DNA of 64,000 nucleotides from Morinoia aosen (taxonomy: Eukaryota; Arthropoda; Malacostraca; Amphipoda; Talitridae), in NCBI GenBank assembly GCA_030386875.1, contig CM059563.1, positions 35,254,139 through 35,318,138 of the forward strand, written 5' to 3'. This document shows, piece after piece, positions 61,701 to 64,000 of the stretch. Numbering within the stretch: position 1 is the stretch's first letter; each line of letters begins with the position of its first letter. The notes beneath the pieces are model-generated. The model saw nothing but the letters and a program-made list of their open reading frames with translations, ran no database searches and was not told the origin of the DNA. The position numbers were made by a program, and so were the translations under genes.

Positions 61701-64000
61701 CTGCACAAGTTAAAAGGCTTGAGAATTAAAAAAAACAGTGTTGTTAAAGTTATTCTCAGCTCGATTTGAGAACTAAATTACGTGTGCACAGCGTTTCCGC
61801 GTTAGTGAACAATTGGTTTGGTTGGGTTGTAAATAGCAGACTAGAGAAATCGAGTGAAGAGCATGAGTCCATTTTCCCCTTACCAAGAAATATGAAAAGA
61901 GCAATTGCACGATAACATTCCACCTCGTATGACAATATTTATTTTTTAAAAGAGGTGACACAGCAGATGAAATGCCATTCATTTACACCGGTACGTGTGT
62001 GGCCAATTCGCATATTGTTCCACATGTGGCCCCATACGCGAGGAACGTGGTAAGACTAGATTAGATTATTAGTTAGTTCAAGCCTCCCTATCCGCCACAA
62101 AGGCGATCCAAAAAGAGGATTGGATTGGATTAGATTAGTCATTAGTTTTAGCCTCCCTACCTGCAGTAACAAATGCGATCCAAAGAGAGGAAGGAGGAAG
62201 GCACCATTTTGTATGGAGTTAAGGAAACGCAGAATCTATGCAGAAAGGGCTTAGCAACAGTAAGTTGGAAAGAAGATTATGAAACAAGATCAAAGTTGAA
62301 GAAGACAGTAATAGGTGCTGAAAAACAGGTCAACAGTGAACCGAAAAAAAGTGGTCCTTAACATAACAAAAACATTTTATACAAACAAAAAGAAGGTCTA
62401 CCTAACTTTCAGCTCAGGCCCTCACATTTCCCCCCTAGGAGTGGTAATTCTCAGAGATGCAATAGTTGTATCCCCCTGAGAGGCGAGGTAAGCCTAGTAT
62501 CCAAATTATTTGTTCTAAGACGCTATTTGACACAAATGGAAAAAATTTATGATACGATTCCAAAAACGTGTTTCAATGTAATGCAGGGGCTTCAAAAATG
62601 AACAAGCTTCTACAACAGAAACGTACCCGACCATTGACTAGTACCAACACTTTCCGCGGTTATCGATTTCTATTTGAAGCATAAATTTTAAATTTTAAGA
62701 CAGCTACAAATTCAATTCAAAGTAACGACCTTGAAGACATGTTCATTCAAGAAATTACTCCTAAAACGTTGCTTTTGAGGACGAAAATACGCACTGAAGA
62801 TAGTAAATCTAAAATTTACAAAATATAATAGCTAGCAGCAGCATAGCCGCTCGTATCGACTTCAAGGTATTGCTCCACAACACAGTATATCAAGCTTTAT
62901 GAACGAAAATTTCACCTACGAACACTTTTAAGAGTACATCAAATGATTTACCATAAACAAAGCAGAAGGATTACATGACTCAGTCAATGAGCGTTAGATT
63001 TACATTCAGCACCTAGGCAGCAGCGCACGCCTCATTTGCACACTGCGCTGGCTAGGTTTACACTGCACACGGCACACACAACATCTACACTTCATCTGGC
63101 AGCCATCGCCAGCATCTGAGTCCTGTTGACCTGACGGCATCAGCCGCTGACCTAGATGATGTGAGGACAAGCATGCACGGTCTCAAAAGTTACAGGGCTG
63201 ATATCAGCTGAGGCCAGAGGCAAGTATTTCATAAAGTCCCCAGGTGGTACATGGATACATGAATTTGCACTGAGTTACATGCATTAAAATGGAATAATAA
63301 GTTTGATTTAATGGAAAAAATACTGTCAAACAATAACAAGTTAGAACCAGGCCTACAGAATGAGCATAACGTCATCCAAGAGGAGCGAAATGTAGCGTGC
63401 TGTGCTAAAACAGCAGATTCTCAATAAGCCAAATTATCTATATTTCCAATCTCTGTTTTATACGTATCGTAATATGAAATTTACACCTGCAGTGGGTTCT
63501 CAATGAGGTAAAAGATTAGATTAGACGTTAGTAGTTTAAGCCTCCCTAACCACGAAAATAAAAAGCATTCCGAAGAGAGGAAGGAAGAAGGCACCATTTA
63601 GTGTGGAAATAAGGGAATGCAGAATCTATGCAGAAGAGGCACGGAAGCAAAATTAAGAAAGAAGTTTATGAACCAAAATTAAAAGTTGAAGAAGAAAGTA
63701 TTAGGTGTTGAAAAACAGGACAGAAGTGAACCAAAAAAGGGTGCCCTTTAATATAACAAAAAAAAATTTTCTACAAAAAAAAAGGCCTACATAACTCTCA
63801 GATCGTGCTTATCTCGGGCTATCATGGGAGCGCTAATTCCCATAGCTACAATAATAGTATCCCCTTGAAGGGAATCAATGAGCTCATTGATTCCATGAAG
63901 GGAATCTATACACCAGGTGTGTTCCCCCAAAAGATCCCCTACGCATGGAAACAGTAAGTTAAAAAAGAAGATTATAAAACGAAAGAAAAATTGAAGAAAA
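61701..64000. other. Intron upstream of exon 1, SINE-like copies only
   Basis: Holds two SINE-like copies (62055-62490 with a doubled tail, and 63513-64000). A perfect 24-bp palindrome, GGAATCAATGAG with its complement, lies at 63871-63894. The 62500-63510 stretch shows no conserved coding segment, so the preceding Nipped-A exon is outside the window. Confidence 0.6.

Larger units (their letters stand above)
10742..64000 (-). repeat. SINE-like dispersed family, about 13 copies
   Basis: A roughly 370-420 bp repeat. On the minus strand it starts with two small hairpins (CCCCTCAGGGGG, then GATACAACTATTGTATC), runs through TCAGCACCTACTACTTTC and GTTTCTATGCCC, and ends in a TAATC pentamer tail. 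Approximate copies: 10742-11110, 12062-12425, 23815-24180, 26465-26640 (partial), 33060-33310 (partial), 35325-35695, 42064-42395, 42545-42860 (partial pieces), 44285-44650, 45650-45748 plus 52248-52470 (split by the LTR element), 54957-55290, 62055-62490 and 63513-64000. All have the same orientation, the gene's sense strand. No tRNA-like A/B boxes were recognised, so the class is uncertain. Confidence 0.85.

Noticed and set aside
1-64000. tRNA, rRNA or other structured RNA genes
   Set aside because: None recognised by eye on either strand; the region is intron, repeats and one protein gene.

Overview
The window comes from an animal nuclear genome, most likely an arthropod. It is AT-rich, crowded with repeats, and dominated by one long multi-exon gene on the minus strand. 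That gene is the orthologue of TRRAP / Tra1 / Drosophila Nipped-A, the giant PIKK-family pseudokinase scaffold of the SAGA and TIP60/NuA4 histone acetyltransferase complexes. I place 23 coding exons between 61700 and 10539. All junctions are GT-AG and phase-compatible, giving about 3,412 residues. The first about 340 residues lie beyond 64000. The C-terminal FATC exon was not found, so it presumably lies before base 1. I see no second cellular gene.

Layout in gene order (right to left): 61577-55569 holds HEAT-repeat sequence, including one 4.6-kb exon. 54139-37393 holds three further exons separated by two introns swollen by a gag/protease LTR retrotransposon (45749-52247) and a small hAT DNA transposon (38757-40673). 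36608-18012 holds thirteen short exons of the FAT domain. 17607-10539 holds the FAT/FRB-like and pseudokinase exons. Left of exon 23, at about 1786-8660, a full-length but frameshifted I-superfamily-like LINE occupies what should be the next intron. A SINE-like family of about 400 bp (about 13 copies, all in the gene's sense orientation), a second intronic repeat of about 200 bp, and decayed fragments of other transposons fill the remaining introns.

The most unusual feature is where the tandem repeats sit. Many introns of this gene begin with a tandem duplication that starts at, or includes, the 5' splice site. The extreme case is downstream of exon 16, where a 68-bp unit containing the last about 30 nt of the exon plus the splice donor is repeated 51 times (19805-23273). 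Exon 14 is followed by about 26 copies of a 28-bp unit that each contain a GTGCGT donor-like motif. Exons 4, 20 and 22 have single tandem duplications of their donor regions. Exons 2, 3, 6, 7 and 21 have arrays beginning 0-40 nt after the donor. Separately, 153 bp of exon 5 is present as an identical copy two introns downstream.

All calls come from reading the sequence and from recalled knowledge of the families; no alignment or database search was run.
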